From Rhizobium jaguaris (GTDB lineage: Bacteria > Pseudomonadota > Alphaproteobacteria > Rhizobiales > Rhizobiaceae): a stretch of 64,000 nucleotides of DNA. The notes below the pieces were generated by a model that was given only the letters and a program-made list of their open reading frames with translations, was not told the origin of the DNA and searched no databases. A program made the translations under genes and the position numbers. This document shows positions 43,999 to 53,266 of the stretch, one piece after another; the stretch's first letter is position 1; each line of letters begins with the position of its first letter. The DNA lies in NCBI RefSeq assembly GCF_003627755.1, contig NZ_CP032697.1, positions 186,001-250,000 on the forward strand. Direction: 5' to 3'.

Positions 43999-45198
43999 CT
44001 AAATTGGGCGGATTGCCGAGACGGACAAGGCATCGCGCAACGCGCTGACGAAAATGTCCAAATCGCTCTTCATCATGTAGATGTGCGGCGAAACCCGCAG
44101 CCCCTCAATATTCTTGACCTTGCGATATTTCACATGGACGCGGCACGTCTCCCGGAGGTCGCTCTCGAGCCTCCTCATATCCATGCCGTCGATAGAAAAC
44201 AGGCCTATTGCACCCAGCTCGTCCGTGTCAATTGGGGTATGAAGCCTGAAGCCGGGAATATTGCGAGCAAGGCCGATCCAATATCGGGTGAGTTCACGCA
44301 ACCTCGCATGCATCCTGGCTGCTCGAATCTGCTTATGGAAATGGATAGCCGGCGCAATTCCACTTTGTATCGCCGAGTTGTAAGTGCCAAGGTTCCAGTG
44401 ATCGAACTTGTCTATTCCGATGGTCGGTTGGTCGAATGGCGCAAGTAGGGGCCATGTTTGGTCGATATGTCGGCGGTTGACGACCAGCATCCCGTTGCCG
44501 ACCGGCGCTCCCAACCATTTGTGAAGGCTGGTGATAAAGAAGTCGCAACCGAGTTGGCGAAAGCTGACCGGCATCTGGGCGAATGTCTGAGCGCCGTCGA
44601 CGACGGTAATGATATTTCGCTCACGCGCTATCTCGCAGAGGCGTTTGATGTGGAGAACACGGCCATTCCAATGATACATATGCGTCAGCTGCAGCACGCG
44701 GGTGCGCGGCGTCATCAGATTAACGTAAGCCTCGACGATATCGTCGTTGCCGTCCAGCAGATCGAAAACGCAATTGACGACCTCGACACCGTCGCGCTGG
44801 ACCCGTTGAAACCATCCCTCGCGAACACTCGGGTAGTCCCAGTCCGAAATAATTACCTGGTCACCTCTGTCGAGCGGTATCCCAAAGATCGCTGTCGAGA
44901 GACCTTCCGATGAATTGCGGTTTAGGGCGATTTCGTCGGGCGAACAATCAATCAGTTCTGCCAAATCGCGCTTTATGCCGGGCAATGCTGTGTCGAGCTT
45001 GCTCCACATATTGTAATCGGGATTGCGGCTGATGAACCGGTAGGCGTCGATCATTGCTTCTTCGACCACAAGAGGTGGAGGGCTCACTGCCGCGTTGTTC
45101 AGGTTCAAAAGCGGTTCCTGCGCAGGGTATTGATCGCGAACGCTCTTCCACGCGTCCTCGCTTGCGCTCACGTCCACCATATCAGCCATAACACTCAT
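43999..45198 (-). CDS. Class V aminotransferase-like PLP enzyme
   Basis: A 399-residue fold-type I PLP enzyme of the class V, isopenicillin-N-epimerase-like branch. LLNLNNAAVSPPPLVVEEAM opens the domain; LNRNSSEGLSTAIFGIPL, VVDGAQTFAQMP and FITSLHKWLGAPVGNGML follow, the last with the PLP Lys. The ATG at 45198 follows GAGGGACTTTATCG. It could be a desulfurase-like, epimerase or aminotransferase enzyme; I cannot say which. It stands alone between the MBL 3' fragment and a TetR gene. Confidence 0.85.
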   Translation of the reverse strand: MSVMADMVDVSASEDAWKSVRDQYPAQEPLLNLNNAAVSPPPLVVEEAMIDAYRFISRNPDYNMWSKLDTALPGIKRDLAELIDCSPDEIALNRNSSEGLSTAIFGIPLDRGDQVIISDWDYPSVREGWFQRVQRDGVEVVNCVFDLLDGNDDIVEAYVNLMTPRTRVLQLTHMYHWNGRVLHIKRLCEIARERNIITVVDGAQTFAQMPVSFRQLGCDFFITSLHKWLGAPVGNGMLVVNRRHIDQTWPLLAPFDQPTIGIDKFDHWNLGTYNSAIQSGIAPAIHFHKQIRAARMHARLRELTRYWIGLARNIPGFRLHTPIDTDELGAIGLFSIDGMDMRRLESDLRETCRVHVKYRKVKNIEGLRVSPHIYMMKSDLDIFVSALRDALSVSAIRPI

Positions 45199-45456
45199 CG
45201 ATAAAGTCCCTCGTTTACCCCGGGCCCACCATAGGCACAGCAGGCCAGAGCATTCTGCCCATATTGCCTCCCGCGCCGGAAGATAATGGCAAAAGAAGAA
45301 GCCTGTGCGGAAGAACGTTCGGGCGGGCTCTCGGAGAGCCGGCGAGCGGTCTCACGATTGGGTCTCAGGGGTGATGGCTCAACACCTTTTCGTAGCTGGC
45401 CGATCGGGATTGCAATGCAATCGCATCTCGCCGGACGATGCCTTCAGTAGCACGTT

Positions 45457-46101
45457 TTAGCTTCCTGAAACTTCGCTCTGGTGCGCGCCGAGATAAGAGC
45501 GAAACTCAATTATGAGCTGTTTTTCAGCTTCCCTACCATCGGCGGGGGCCAATACCCGGTGACAGAAGGCCGGAACCATTCCGTAAAGCGCCGCGGTCAG
45601 GGTTTGAGCGACCAGATCCGGATCGGCAAACTGGGCGTCACTCGCACTCGACAGCGCTGCTCCGACTGCTTTCACACTTCGTCGAGTCGCCATGTCGATT
45701 AACGCGCGAGCATCGAGTTCCAAGGAAATGCGATAAAGGGCCGGAGAGACCTCTGCCTGCGCCATCTGCGCCTGAAGATAAGCCTTCACCACAGCCTCGG
45801 CGAGCTCCTCAGCTCTGGCGTTGAGGTTTTCGTCGCATGCTCTTTCAATTGCTGCTGCCAGCACCGCGAGATGTCGCTCCAGCATCGCGAACAGCAACGC
45901 CTGCTTGTTTGGGTAATATTGATAGAGAGTGCCAACCGAAACACCTGCTCGGCGCGACACGCGTGTGGTGTTCAGTCCGATCAGTCCATCGCTCGACAAA
46001 ACCTGAATGGTTGCTTCGAAAATCGCGTCCACGGTGGCGATAGACCGCTCCTGACGCGGCAATTTCCGGGGGTTTAGTAATGGTGACGAGCCGTTTCCCA
46101 T
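45457..46101 (-). CDS. TetR-family regulator
   Basis: A 214-residue TetR regulator with the HTH LNTTRVSRRAGVSVGTLYQY following AIFEATIQVLSSDG. The rest is a helical effector domain (AVVKAYLQAQMAQAEVSPAL). I chose the ATG at 46101 (MGNGSSPLLNPRK); a TTG four codons earlier is possible. A broken start of an MBL-fold gene (46209) is divergent from it, so it may once have controlled that hydrolase. The adjacent class V aminotransferase gene follows on the same strand across 258 bases with no gene. Confidence 0.88.
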   Translation of the reverse strand: MGNGSSPLLNPRKLPRQERSIATVDAIFEATIQVLSSDGLIGLNTTRVSRRAGVSVGTLYQYYPNKQALLFAMLERHLAVLAAAIERACDENLNARAEELAEAVVKAYLQAQMAQAEVSPALYRISLELDARALIDMATRRSVKAVGAALSSASDAQFADPDLVAQTLTAALYGMVPAFCHRVLAPADGREAEKQLIIEFRSYLGAHQSEVSGS

Positions 46102-46199
46102 AAGCGAACCCAAAACCTGAAAGATTATTCATATACAACATAAGTTCCCACCGCTCGACGATCAATGCGGTTCGCGTCGGGAGCCATTCGTATCAACAG

Positions 46200-46250
46200 G
46201 GAGCCAATATGTATATCGCCTGCTTTATGCAGACTAGGCCACCAGCCGCA
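46200..46250 (+). pseudogene. 5' fragment of an MBL-fold hydrolase gene
   Basis: GGGAGCCAATATGTATATCG and on to a Met-Tyr-Ile-Ala-Cys-Phe-Met-Gln-Thr start matches the leader and first codons of the intact MBL gene (GGAGACCAATATGTGTATCG at 34848 onward). After about 12 codons similarity ends. It is the start-half partner of the 3' piece at 43619, lying in reversed order. Confidence 0.7.
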
Positions 46251-46278
46251 CCCCCCTTGGACGCGCCAGGTGATGGCG

Positions 46279-46386
46279 TTAGTCGCTCGGGCGATCGTCA
46301 CATAGCATGCCGCAGGGCTTGTTCGACAACTGTGGCTCGATGATCCCCTTGTTCTGGTCCGCTCGGTCCTCCCATCCGTGTGTCAT
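46279..46386 (-). pseudogene. N-terminal fragment of an IS5-type transposase
   Basis: The minus strand opens MTHGWEDRADQNKGIIEPQL behind GAAAGAGGAAAA and continues SNKPCGMLCDDRPSD to a stop. Compare the usual IEPLLPNKPRGVPRVDDRRV segment of IS5/IS427-group transposases. Only this short piece remains. It sits between the MBL start fragment and the chemoreceptor terminator, so a former IS5 element may have driven the local rearrangement. Confidence 0.5.
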
Positions 46387-46402
46387 TTTTCCTCTTTCCG
46401 AA

Positions 46403-46436
46403 CACTCTTGGGGCGCGTGAGCCTGCCCCAAGAGTG
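46403..46436 (-). terminator. Terminator hairpin of the chemoreceptor gene
   Basis: CACTCTTGGGGC and GCCCCAAGAGTG form a perfect 12-bp stem with a ten-base loop, 26 bases after the chemoreceptor stop. No T tract. Confidence 0.7.
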
Positions 46437-46461
46437 GGCGATTTGAACTCGAGGCCTGGAA

Positions 46462-48395
46462 CTAGAATTCCGCCCATGAATCTTGGGCTAATGCGATATT
46501 GCCTCTAACCGCAGGGGCGGCAGCGGAGCGACGCACGGTGGACGGCGATCGAGATGAGGGCGAAGTCGCTGCCATGCTGCGCGCGGTCTTGCGCAGAGCA
46601 ACGGCTTGGCTAGATGAGGTGCCCTCCAGTTCAAACTGAGAAACGAGCTCGCGCAGCATGGCAGCCTCAAGCGCAAGGCTCGCGCTTGCCGCAGTGGACT
46701 GCTCGACCATGGCCGCATTCTGCTGGGTCGTCTGATCCATCGAATTCACCGCGGTGTTGACCTCGGCCAACGCCAAAGACTGCTCTTTGGCAGATTTGGC
46801 TATTGACTCCATGTGTTGGTTCACCTGTGCGATAAACTCTCCGATTGACTTCAGTGCCACACCTGTATCCTGGACCAGTTTGACGCCGCTACCGACTTCC
46901 TGGGTGGATTTTTGGATCAGCCCCTTGATCTCCTTGGCTGCCTGCGCGGAGCGCTGAGCCAGTTCACGCACTTCCTGCGCGACGACGGCAAAGCCCTTGC
47001 CCGCTTCCCCCGCGCGCGCCGCCTCGACGCCTGCATTGAGAGCCAAAAGATTGGTCTGGAAAGCGATTTCGTCGATGACGCCGATGATATTCGAGATTTG
47101 CTGTGAGGATTCTTCAATTCTCTGCATCGCCTCTTCGGCGTGAGATACGACTTCCGCAGATTTGGTCGCGGCGTTGTTCGCCTCGGTGGCGACGCCACGC
47201 GCTTCTTCAGTTATTTTGGTCGACGAGTTCACGGTCGCCGTGATTTGATCCAGCGCGGCAGCAGTTTCTTCCAGAGAAGCGGCCTGCTGCTCGGTTCGCT
47301 TAGACAGGTCGTTGGCGCCGGCGGCGATTTCCTTGGTGCCATCGTCCATCGTGTTGATGCTTTCATAGATCGCCGACATGGTCGTACCCAGTTGGCGGAC
47401 CGATTGATTGAAGTCGTGCCTCAAGCTTTCGAAGTCCGGCGCAAAGGCGTCGTTGAGCTGGAAGGCCAAGTCAGCCGCTTGATTCCGGCCGCCAAGCCGG
47501 AGGTAGCAATCCTCAGACGCTCGGCTGCATCATCCTCCGCCTTTTTCTGGTCGGCGATCCGATTGGCTTCTGCCTGTCTACGGTTTGTCTCGGCGTCAAG
47601 TTCGAGCTGCTTGTTGACGATCGCCGCTTGGCGAAACACCTCGATGGCGGCTGCCATCGAGCCGATTTCGTCCGAGCGGCCGCCGAACGGAATGGACGCA
47701 GCACTATCGCCGGCGGCGAGCCGCCTCATGGAGGCAGTAATCTTCTGTATCGGCTTGACCACACCTGCCAGGACAAAGAAGATGGAGGCCAGAACGACGA
47801 CGGCGATAAAACCCAGAATTATGCAAATTGTCGTCACAGTTTCGGAATATGTCGATTCCGCAAGATCGGTCGCCTGCTTGGCGCCGCGCATATTGAACTG
47901 AACCAATTTTGCCACCGACGCCGTATTCTTCTCGCCTTGCTCCGCCATCACCGTGCCAAAGATTTTGCTTGCTTCGTCATTCCTGTTCGCACGGGAGAAC
48001 TCTAGCATTTTGGCAGCTAGCTGGTCATATGCGGCGCTGCCGGCCGAAATTTCCGTGAGTATCTGACGCTCATCTGCGGTGTCCGCCATAAGCTCGTAGG
48101 CCTTTATGGCTGCGTTGGTGGCAGCAATCTTCTCCTTGATCGCCTCTTCTGTCTTGGCTTTCGCCTCCGAACTGACAGACAAGATGTATCTGGCATAGGC
48201 GAGCCGCTCCTCGTAGAGGAGGCCCCTGATGTCTTTCGCAGCCACGACACTTGGCAGCCATTTTTTGGAAATCGCCTCAGTCGAGCCATTGAGGGTCGAC
48301 ATCGACGCAACAGAGAGGACGCCGAAGCCTCCGATCATGGCCGAGATCAGCAGAAAGACGCTAATCAGGGATAGTTTCACACTTGGTCTGCGCAT
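46462..48395 (-). pseudogene. Methyl-accepting chemotaxis protein with internal frameshift
   Basis: The 5' frame (48395 down to about 47470) encodes a membrane helix (LISVFLLISAMIGGFGVLSV), a periplasmic four-helix domain, a second helix (TTICIILGFIAVVVLASIFF) and a HAMP region (SMRRLAAGDSAASIPFGG). At [11 protein letters not shown] the frame breaks; the second frame resumes [18 protein letters not shown] and carries the signalling tip [20 protein letters not shown] and a C-terminal WAEF pentapeptide. Relatives read LADGDLAFQLN here, so about ten bases were lost near 47470. As written, no full-length receptor can be made; a sequencing error is possible. The WAEF tail would tether CheR or CheB in intact relatives. 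Confidence 0.85.
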
Positions 48396-48422
48396 TTTGG
48401 TGATCCCTTGGTTGAAGTGCGA

Positions 48423-48614
48423 CTATTTGGATGCCGAAGCGGCACTAAGAATGGACTGCAACGCGTCGTTCAATTCGGCGAGCTTGTTGTGTAATCTCGC
48501 CGGGCGAACGTTTGTCTCAACGTCTGACATCGCCATCGATTCAAGTACGACAGCCATTCTCTCAATCTGTGATTGATAACCTTCGCATCGACCCTGTATG
48601 TTGAGAAAGTTCAA
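48423..48614 (-). CDS. Possible small protein upstream of the chemoreceptor
   Basis: A 63-residue frame (MNFLNIQGRCEGYQSQIERM and on to LHNKLAELNDALQSILSAAS) ends 27 bases before the chemoreceptor start. It looks helical and protein-like but lacks a good ribosome site and has no family I recognise. It could be the tail of a gene cut by the IS630 element 160 bases upstream. Confidence 0.3.
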   Translation of the reverse strand: MNFLNIQGRCEGYQSQIERMAVVLESMAMSDVETNVRPARLHNKLAELNDALQSILSAASASK

Positions 48615-48769
48615 GAGGATTGCCAGGTTTGCTCCGCTTTATCTTGCTGACGCCGATAGGGGACGACGAACTGAAGCCTTGAATTTCCATCCCGCCCCCG
48701 GGGAAGCGGGTTTAAGGCTTGCTTGGGTTACTGTGGCAATCTGTTCGGCGGTTGCTAAGGAGGTGTTAA

Positions 48770-49870
48770 CTAGTCACCCGAATCTGAAGTTCGGCTCATT
48801 GTTTTTTGGCAGAATCGCTTGACCGAGGCGAGGATTTGGTCGGCGGATTTCACCCATCTGTATGGCTTTGGATTCTCGTTGTGCGTTGTAATGAACGCTT
48901 CGATGTCGGCCTCCAGCTCTGCGGTGGAACGATGAACGCCGCGTTGCAACTGCTTGCGCGTCAGCTCTGCAAACCACCGCTCGACCTGATTGATCCAGGA
49001 GGCGGACGTTGGCGTGAAGTGAACATGCCAGTGCGGGCGGCGTGCGAGCCAGGCCTTGATCCTCGGCGTCTTGTGGGTCGCATAGTTGTCCATCACCAGA
49101 TGCACGTCCGGCCCTTTGGGCATCTCGGCGTCAATCCGCTTCAAGAAGTCGAGGAATTCGGTCGCCCGGTGACGTTTGTAGCACTGGCCGATCACCGCGC
49201 CAGTCGCAACGTCGAGCGCGGCGAACAGGGATGTCGTGCCGTTGCGGACATAGGTATGGGTGCGCCGCTCGGCTACGCCCGGCGCCATGGGCAGAACCGG
49301 CTGCTCGCGATCCAGCGCCTGGATTTGCGATTTCTCATCCACGCATAGCACGACAGCCCGGTTTGGCGGCGACATATACAGGCCGACAATGTCCTGCACC
49401 TTGTCGACGAACAGCGGATCGGAAGACAGCTTGAATGTCTCCGAGCGATGCGGCTGTAAACCAAATGCGGTCCAGATCCGACGGATGGTGGTGTGCGACA
49501 GCCCGCTGTCGGCTGCCATCGAGCGGATAGACCAGTGCGTGGCATCCTTCGGAGTGGTGTTCAACGTACGTTCGATGACTTCGGCGACCTGCGCGTCAGA
49601 GACGGTTCGTGGCCGACCTGCGCGATATTCGTCAGTCAGCCCGTCAATGCCATCCCGCGCGAACCGGCGACGCCATTTGCCAACCGTATGTTCGTGGACA
49701 CCGAGGCGTTCGGCAACATCCTTGCTCTCCAGGCCCTCTGCACACAACAGGACTATCCGGCATCGATCCGACAGCGAGCGAGGTGCTGTATGCCGACGCA
49801 CCTGAGATTCAAGGAAATTCCTATCCCCGTCACTCAGGACCACGATGTCTGCTCGCCTGCCCACCATCAA
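48770..49870 (-). CDS. IS630-family transposase
   Basis: A 366-residue DDE transposase in one frame. The N-terminal HTH ([20 protein letters not shown]) and the second HTH region ([20 protein letters not shown]) precede the catalytic core: Asp178 in LCVDEKSQ, Asp261 in [10 protein letters not shown] and Glu297 in [10 protein letters not shown]. The stop codon TAG uses the TA of the target duplication, so the final codons are encoded by the terminal inverted repeat itself. Probably functional. Confidence 0.92.
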   Translation of the reverse strand: MMVGRRADIVVLSDGDRNFLESQVRRHTAPRSLSDRCRIVLLCAEGLESKDVAERLGVHEHTVGKWRRRFARDGIDGLTDEYRAGRPRTVSDAQVAEVIERTLNTTPKDATHWSIRSMAADSGLSHTTIRRIWTAFGLQPHRSETFKLSSDPLFVDKVQDIVGLYMSPPNRAVVLCVDEKSQIQALDREQPVLPMAPGVAERRTHTYVRNGTTSLFAALDVATGAVIGQCYKRHRATEFLDFLKRIDAEMPKGPDVHLVMDNYATHKTPRIKAWLARRPHWHVHFTPTSASWINQVERWFAELTRKQLQRGVHRSTAELEADIEAFITTHNENPKPYRWVKSADQILASVKRFCQKTMSRTSDSGD

Positions 49871-49931
49871 TCAAACTCCTGCCGTTGCTGCAGAAGCATA
49901 ACAAATGATGCCTACTTTAGTTCCGGGTGAC
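48773..49931 (-). mobile_element. IS630-family insertion sequence, complete
   Basis: The ends GTCACCCGAATCTGAAGTTC (left) and the reverse of GGAACTAAAGTAGGC next to GTCACCC (right) are imperfect inverted repeats, flanked on both sides by TA (48771-48772 and 49932-49933), the target duplication of this family. Length 1159 bases. It carries one transposase gene and looks intact. Confidence 0.85.
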
Positions 49932-50123
49932 TAGGATATCCGTTTGGGAGCGATGGCCAAATAGAAGCCAGAAGCGGATAGCTATGCTGAAACTGGATCC
50001 ATATCCTTTTGTGACGACATGGCCCATCAAGTGCTGCGGCTAATGAACCCGTCGTTTACGGAATTGCTTAAGCCAGCTTTCAGGGGCAGAGATTGTTGGG
50101 CTTTCTGGTCATAGCGCATGCGT

Positions 50124-51137
50124 TCAAGGCCGCGGCAAACGCATTCCCGAGGATCGCACGGTTTCGGAGGGCGACTCGCCAAAGGCTTGTCTATAGAGAG
50201 CGGCAAAGCGGCCCATGTGAGTGAACCCCCATCGCTGCGCTGTCTGCGATATCGTGCTTTGATTTTTCGCGTTGATCAAATCTTTCCGGACTGCATCGAG
50301 CCGGATTTGGCGGAGGTATTGAAGGGGGCTGATTCCTTTGAACTGCAGGAATCCCGCGTTAAGGCTACGGGCGCTGCACCCACATTCCCGGACAAGATCA
50401 CCAATCGTAATCTCCATCGAAACATTCGAGACCATAAAGTCTACTGCCCGTTTGACCTGCCTTGGTATCGCGGGCGAGAGGGGGCGGCCTAAATTTACTG
50501 AGTAATTGTGGGGCACGACAGCCAGCAAGAGCAAGGCTAGCGACTGAAACAGGTGCTCGGTGAACTTCACCGACGCAATATGTTCTGGTTCGTTTGCAAG
50601 GCTGCTCCAGAGCAGTGCCGAGGCCATGGAAATTCTTCGTATTGCAGACGAACTGCAATCCAATTTCGCAGAAAATTCGAGCTTTTTGCTGACAGGGGTA
50701 TCAAGCAGTTCGCAGAGTTGCTTGGTAACCAGGGATCTGCCAAACGCTATAGCGGTGTGCCGCCGCCCCTCTTGAAAACGAATTCGTTCAATCGTCGACA
50801 GGTCTCCTACAAAAGCCTCGTCAGGTCCGTATTCGTGGCGCTGTGAGCCGGTGTAGACATCGAATCCACCTGCATGCGGAAGATAAATCGCAAAGACCTC
50901 CGGCGGTTCGAGGAGTTTAGCTTGCATGCCAAAACGGCATGTTCCGGACCAAATCTGGAACGCTCCAGTGGCATAGTGACTCCCTTCAATCGCGATGCCC
51001 TTGCGCCGAGTCAGGGGTTCGATGAGGACGCCAGTCGAAAATCTTGCATAGTGTTCAGACAGCGTCTGCGCGTCAATATTCTCGAACTGAAACCTAGAGA
51101 TACCTGAGGGCTTTTTATGCGGCACAGTGGGTTCCAT
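50124..51137 (-). CDS. AraC-family transcriptional regulator
   Basis: A 337-residue AraC-type regulator. The C-terminal double HTH reads MEITIGDLVRECGCSARSLN and STISQTAQRWGFTHMGRFAA then YRQAFGESPSETVR. The N-terminal part (AIYLPHAGGFDVYTG, IRFQEGRRHTAIAF) is a cupin-like effector domain of the AraC-binding-like type. The ATG at 51137 is favoured; an upstream TTG five codons earlier is possible. It lies downstream of the hyu/TPP operon beyond a large hairpin and may control it or a lost neighbour. Confidence 0.88.
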   Translation of the reverse strand: MEPTVPHKKPSGISRFQFENIDAQTLSEHYARFSTGVLIEPLTRRKGIAIEGSHYATGAFQIWSGTCRFGMQAKLLEPPEVFAIYLPHAGGFDVYTGSQRHEYGPDEAFVGDLSTIERIRFQEGRRHTAIAFGRSLVTKQLCELLDTPVSKKLEFSAKLDCSSSAIRRISMASALLWSSLANEPEHIASVKFTEHLFQSLALLLLAVVPHNYSVNLGRPLSPAIPRQVKRAVDFMVSNVSMEITIGDLVRECGCSARSLNAGFLQFKGISPLQYLRQIRLDAVRKDLINAKNQSTISQTAQRWGFTHMGRFAALYRQAFGESPSETVRSSGMRLPRP

Positions 51138-51301
51138 CCTAGGCGCTCTCAATAACCGCAGCCGATTGCGTGTCCACGGATACCAATATTTCTATCGCAG
51201 GGGTATTTCCTTGAAGTGATTTCTTTTCATCGATTTTCATGCAAGAGCCCGAGGTCGATTGTACGTCACAGTGTTTTCTTCGACAGTCAGTCGATCAGGT
51301 T

Positions 51302-51358
51302 GCGATAAGGTCTTTCGGGTGCCGCAAATGTCGTCGCGGTGCCCGAAAGACCTTACCG
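51302..51358. terminator. Long hairpin downstream of the hyu-TPP operon
   Basis: TAAGGTCTTTCGGG at 51306-51319 pairs perfectly with CCCGAAAGACCTTA at 51342-51355; GCCGC and GCGGT inside, and GCG and CGC outside, extend the stem with mismatches. It lies about 200 bases after the TPP-enzyme stop on the minus strand. No T tract, so it may be a terminator or a recombination-site-like palindrome. The remainder of the 424-base gap between the AraC and TPP genes holds no gene that I can support. Confidence 0.55.
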
Positions 51359-51561
51359 CGAAACCGGCGGCTGATCTTAAGGCCTGGCTTGAACCTTCGA
51401 CCGCTGTCACTCACTGCAGTTCGCAAACAACAGCCTGTCGAACTTGAACTGCCGCGAGGTGGCGGACGGCCAACAAAACGTCGACCTGGCCGAAAGACAG
51501 CCGTACTGCAGCAAGCGTCGCAACTGTGGCACGAGGGCGGGGCAAGAGCATCCAGCCTATA

Positions 51562-53247
51562 TCACTTGCCTTGTGCCCTGGCCTGGTCGCGAATCTGGGA
51601 CAAACTCATCTTCGGAGTGAGCGCTTCCGGATCGATTCTAATCTCGATAAGCGCGGGCTTCCCGGACGCGTCGCTCCGCTCGAACGCTGCCGCGAACTCC
51701 TCCGTCGCTTCGACAGTTTCCGCGTGCAGCCCATAGGACCGCGCCATCGAGGCGAAATCGGGGTTGGTCAACATCGTGCCGGACACGCGGCCGGGATAGT
51801 TCCGCTCCTGATGCATGCGGATCGTGCCGTACATGCCGTTGTTGATGACGAGGAAAATCACCCGCGCGTCATATTGCATGGCTGTCGCGATCTCCTGTCC
51901 ATTCATCAGGAAGCAGCCGTCTCCGGCAAAGGCGACCACGGTGCGTTTGCGATCCGTGAGCTTGGCGGCGATCGCCGCCGGCACGCCATAGCCCATGGAT
52001 CCGTTCGTCGGCCCAATCTGGGTGCGGAAGGTGCGGTACTGGTAGAAACGATGCGCCCAGGCGGAATAATTGCCGGCGCCAGTGGTGAGAATAGCGTCGA
52101 CCGGAAGGTGCGAGCGCAGCCATTCCATCACATCCCCCATCTGCACCGGACCCGGTACGACGGGATGCTTCAGATTTTCGAGGTAATCTTGATGCGCTTG
52201 AGCGGTCCAGCCCTGCCATGCCGGGTTCGCGATGGGGGACAGTTGCACTGCCCGCGACAGAAAACCAACGGCCGTTGCATTGATCGGCAATGTCGCATGG
52301 TAGACGCGGCCTAATTCTTCCGCGCCCGCATGGACATGAACGAGCGTCTGCTTGGGCACAGGGATATCGATGAGGGTGTAGGCTCCCGTGGTCATTTCAC
52401 CGAGCCTCGCGCCGATCGAAATCAACAGGTCGCAATCTCTCATGTGCTGGATCAGCTTGGGGCCCGCCGCGAGACCTAGATCGCCCGCATAGTTCGCATG
52501 CGCGTTGTCGAACAGGTCCTGGCAGCGGAACGATGCTGCGACCGGCAGCGCAAAGGCTTCCGAGAAGCGCCGCAATGCGTCCACTGCCTTCATCGTCCAG
52601 CCACCACCGCCGGCCACGACCATCGGGCGCTTGGCGGTTTCTAGAAGCCGGCGCAGCTCGGCCAGTTCCTCGTCGCCGGGATAGGCCTCGACCTTTTTGT
52701 AGTGCGGCACGTCGGTGACATCGACGCGGTCGATCAGCATGTCCTCGGGGAGAGCAACGACGACAGGACCCGGGCGGCCATTGACTGCGCGGTGGAATGC
52801 CTGGCTGATCAGCTCGGGGATGCGCGCTGCGTCTTCGATTTCCACGACCCATTTCGCCATCTGGCCGAACATGCGGCGGTAGTCGATCTCCTGAAACGCC
52901 TCGCGCTCCATCTGGTCACGCGCCACCTGGCCGATGAACAGGATCATCGGCGTCGAATCCTGAAACGCCGTATGGACGCCCACGGAGGCATTGGTCGCGC
53001 CGGGACCGCGGGTCACGAAGCAGATACCGGGCTTTCCGGTCATTTTTCCGTACGCTTCGGCCATGTAGGCGGCCCCGCCCTCCTGCCGGCAAACGATGAG
53101 TTCGATGTCGTCGCTCGCGTCATGAAGCGCATCGAGTGCTGCCAGATAGCTTTCGCCTGGAACGCAGAAAGCACGTTCGACGCCGTGAATCCGGAGTGCA
53201 TCAATGAGCACCTGCCCGCCGGTGCGGGTGGTCTTGGTCGTTTCCAT
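51562..53247 (-). CDS. Thiamine-diphosphate-dependent enzyme, acetolactate-synthase-like
   Basis: A 561-residue TPP enzyme of the AHAS/benzoylformate decarboxylase superfamily. The catalytic Glu lies in RAFCVPGESYLAALDAL, RQEGGAAYMAEAYGKMTG follows, and the PP-domain motif runs GDGCFLMNGQEIATAM to FLVINNGMYGTI. The ATG at 53247 (METTKTTRTGGQ) follows TCGGGGGAACCCA. It is the last gene of a six-gene operon starting at 60264. The biosynthetic role is unlikely since no AHAS small subunit is near; a 2-oxoacid decarboxylase or carboligase in catabolism is more likely. Confidence 0.85.
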   Translation of the reverse strand: METTKTTRTGGQVLIDALRIHGVERAFCVPGESYLAALDALHDASDDIELIVCRQEGGAAYMAEAYGKMTGKPGICFVTRGPGATNASVGVHTAFQDSTPMILFIGQVARDQMEREAFQEIDYRRMFGQMAKWVVEIEDAARIPELISQAFHRAVNGRPGPVVVALPEDMLIDRVDVTDVPHYKKVEAYPGDEELAELRRLLETAKRPMVVAGGGGWTMKAVDALRRFSEAFALPVAASFRCQDLFDNAHANYAGDLGLAAGPKLIQHMRDCDLLISIGARLGEMTTGAYTLIDIPVPKQTLVHVHAGAEELGRVYHATLPINATAVGFLSRAVQLSPIANPAWQGWTAQAHQDYLENLKHPVVPGPVQMGDVMEWLRSHLPVDAILTTGAGNYSAWAHRFYQYRTFRTQIGPTNGSMGYGVPAAIAAKLTDRKRTVVAFAGDGCFLMNGQEIATAMQYDARVIFLVINNGMYGTIRMHQERNYPGRVSGTMLTNPDFASMARSYGLHAETVEATEEFAAAFERSDASGKPALIEIRIDPEALTPKMSLSQIRDQARAQGK

Positions 53248-53266
53248 TGGGTTCCCCCGAATTGAG

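Noticed and set aside
51562..53247. Biosynthetic acetolactate synthase (ilvB)
   Set aside because: No regulatory subunit gene nearby and it belongs to a catabolic operon.
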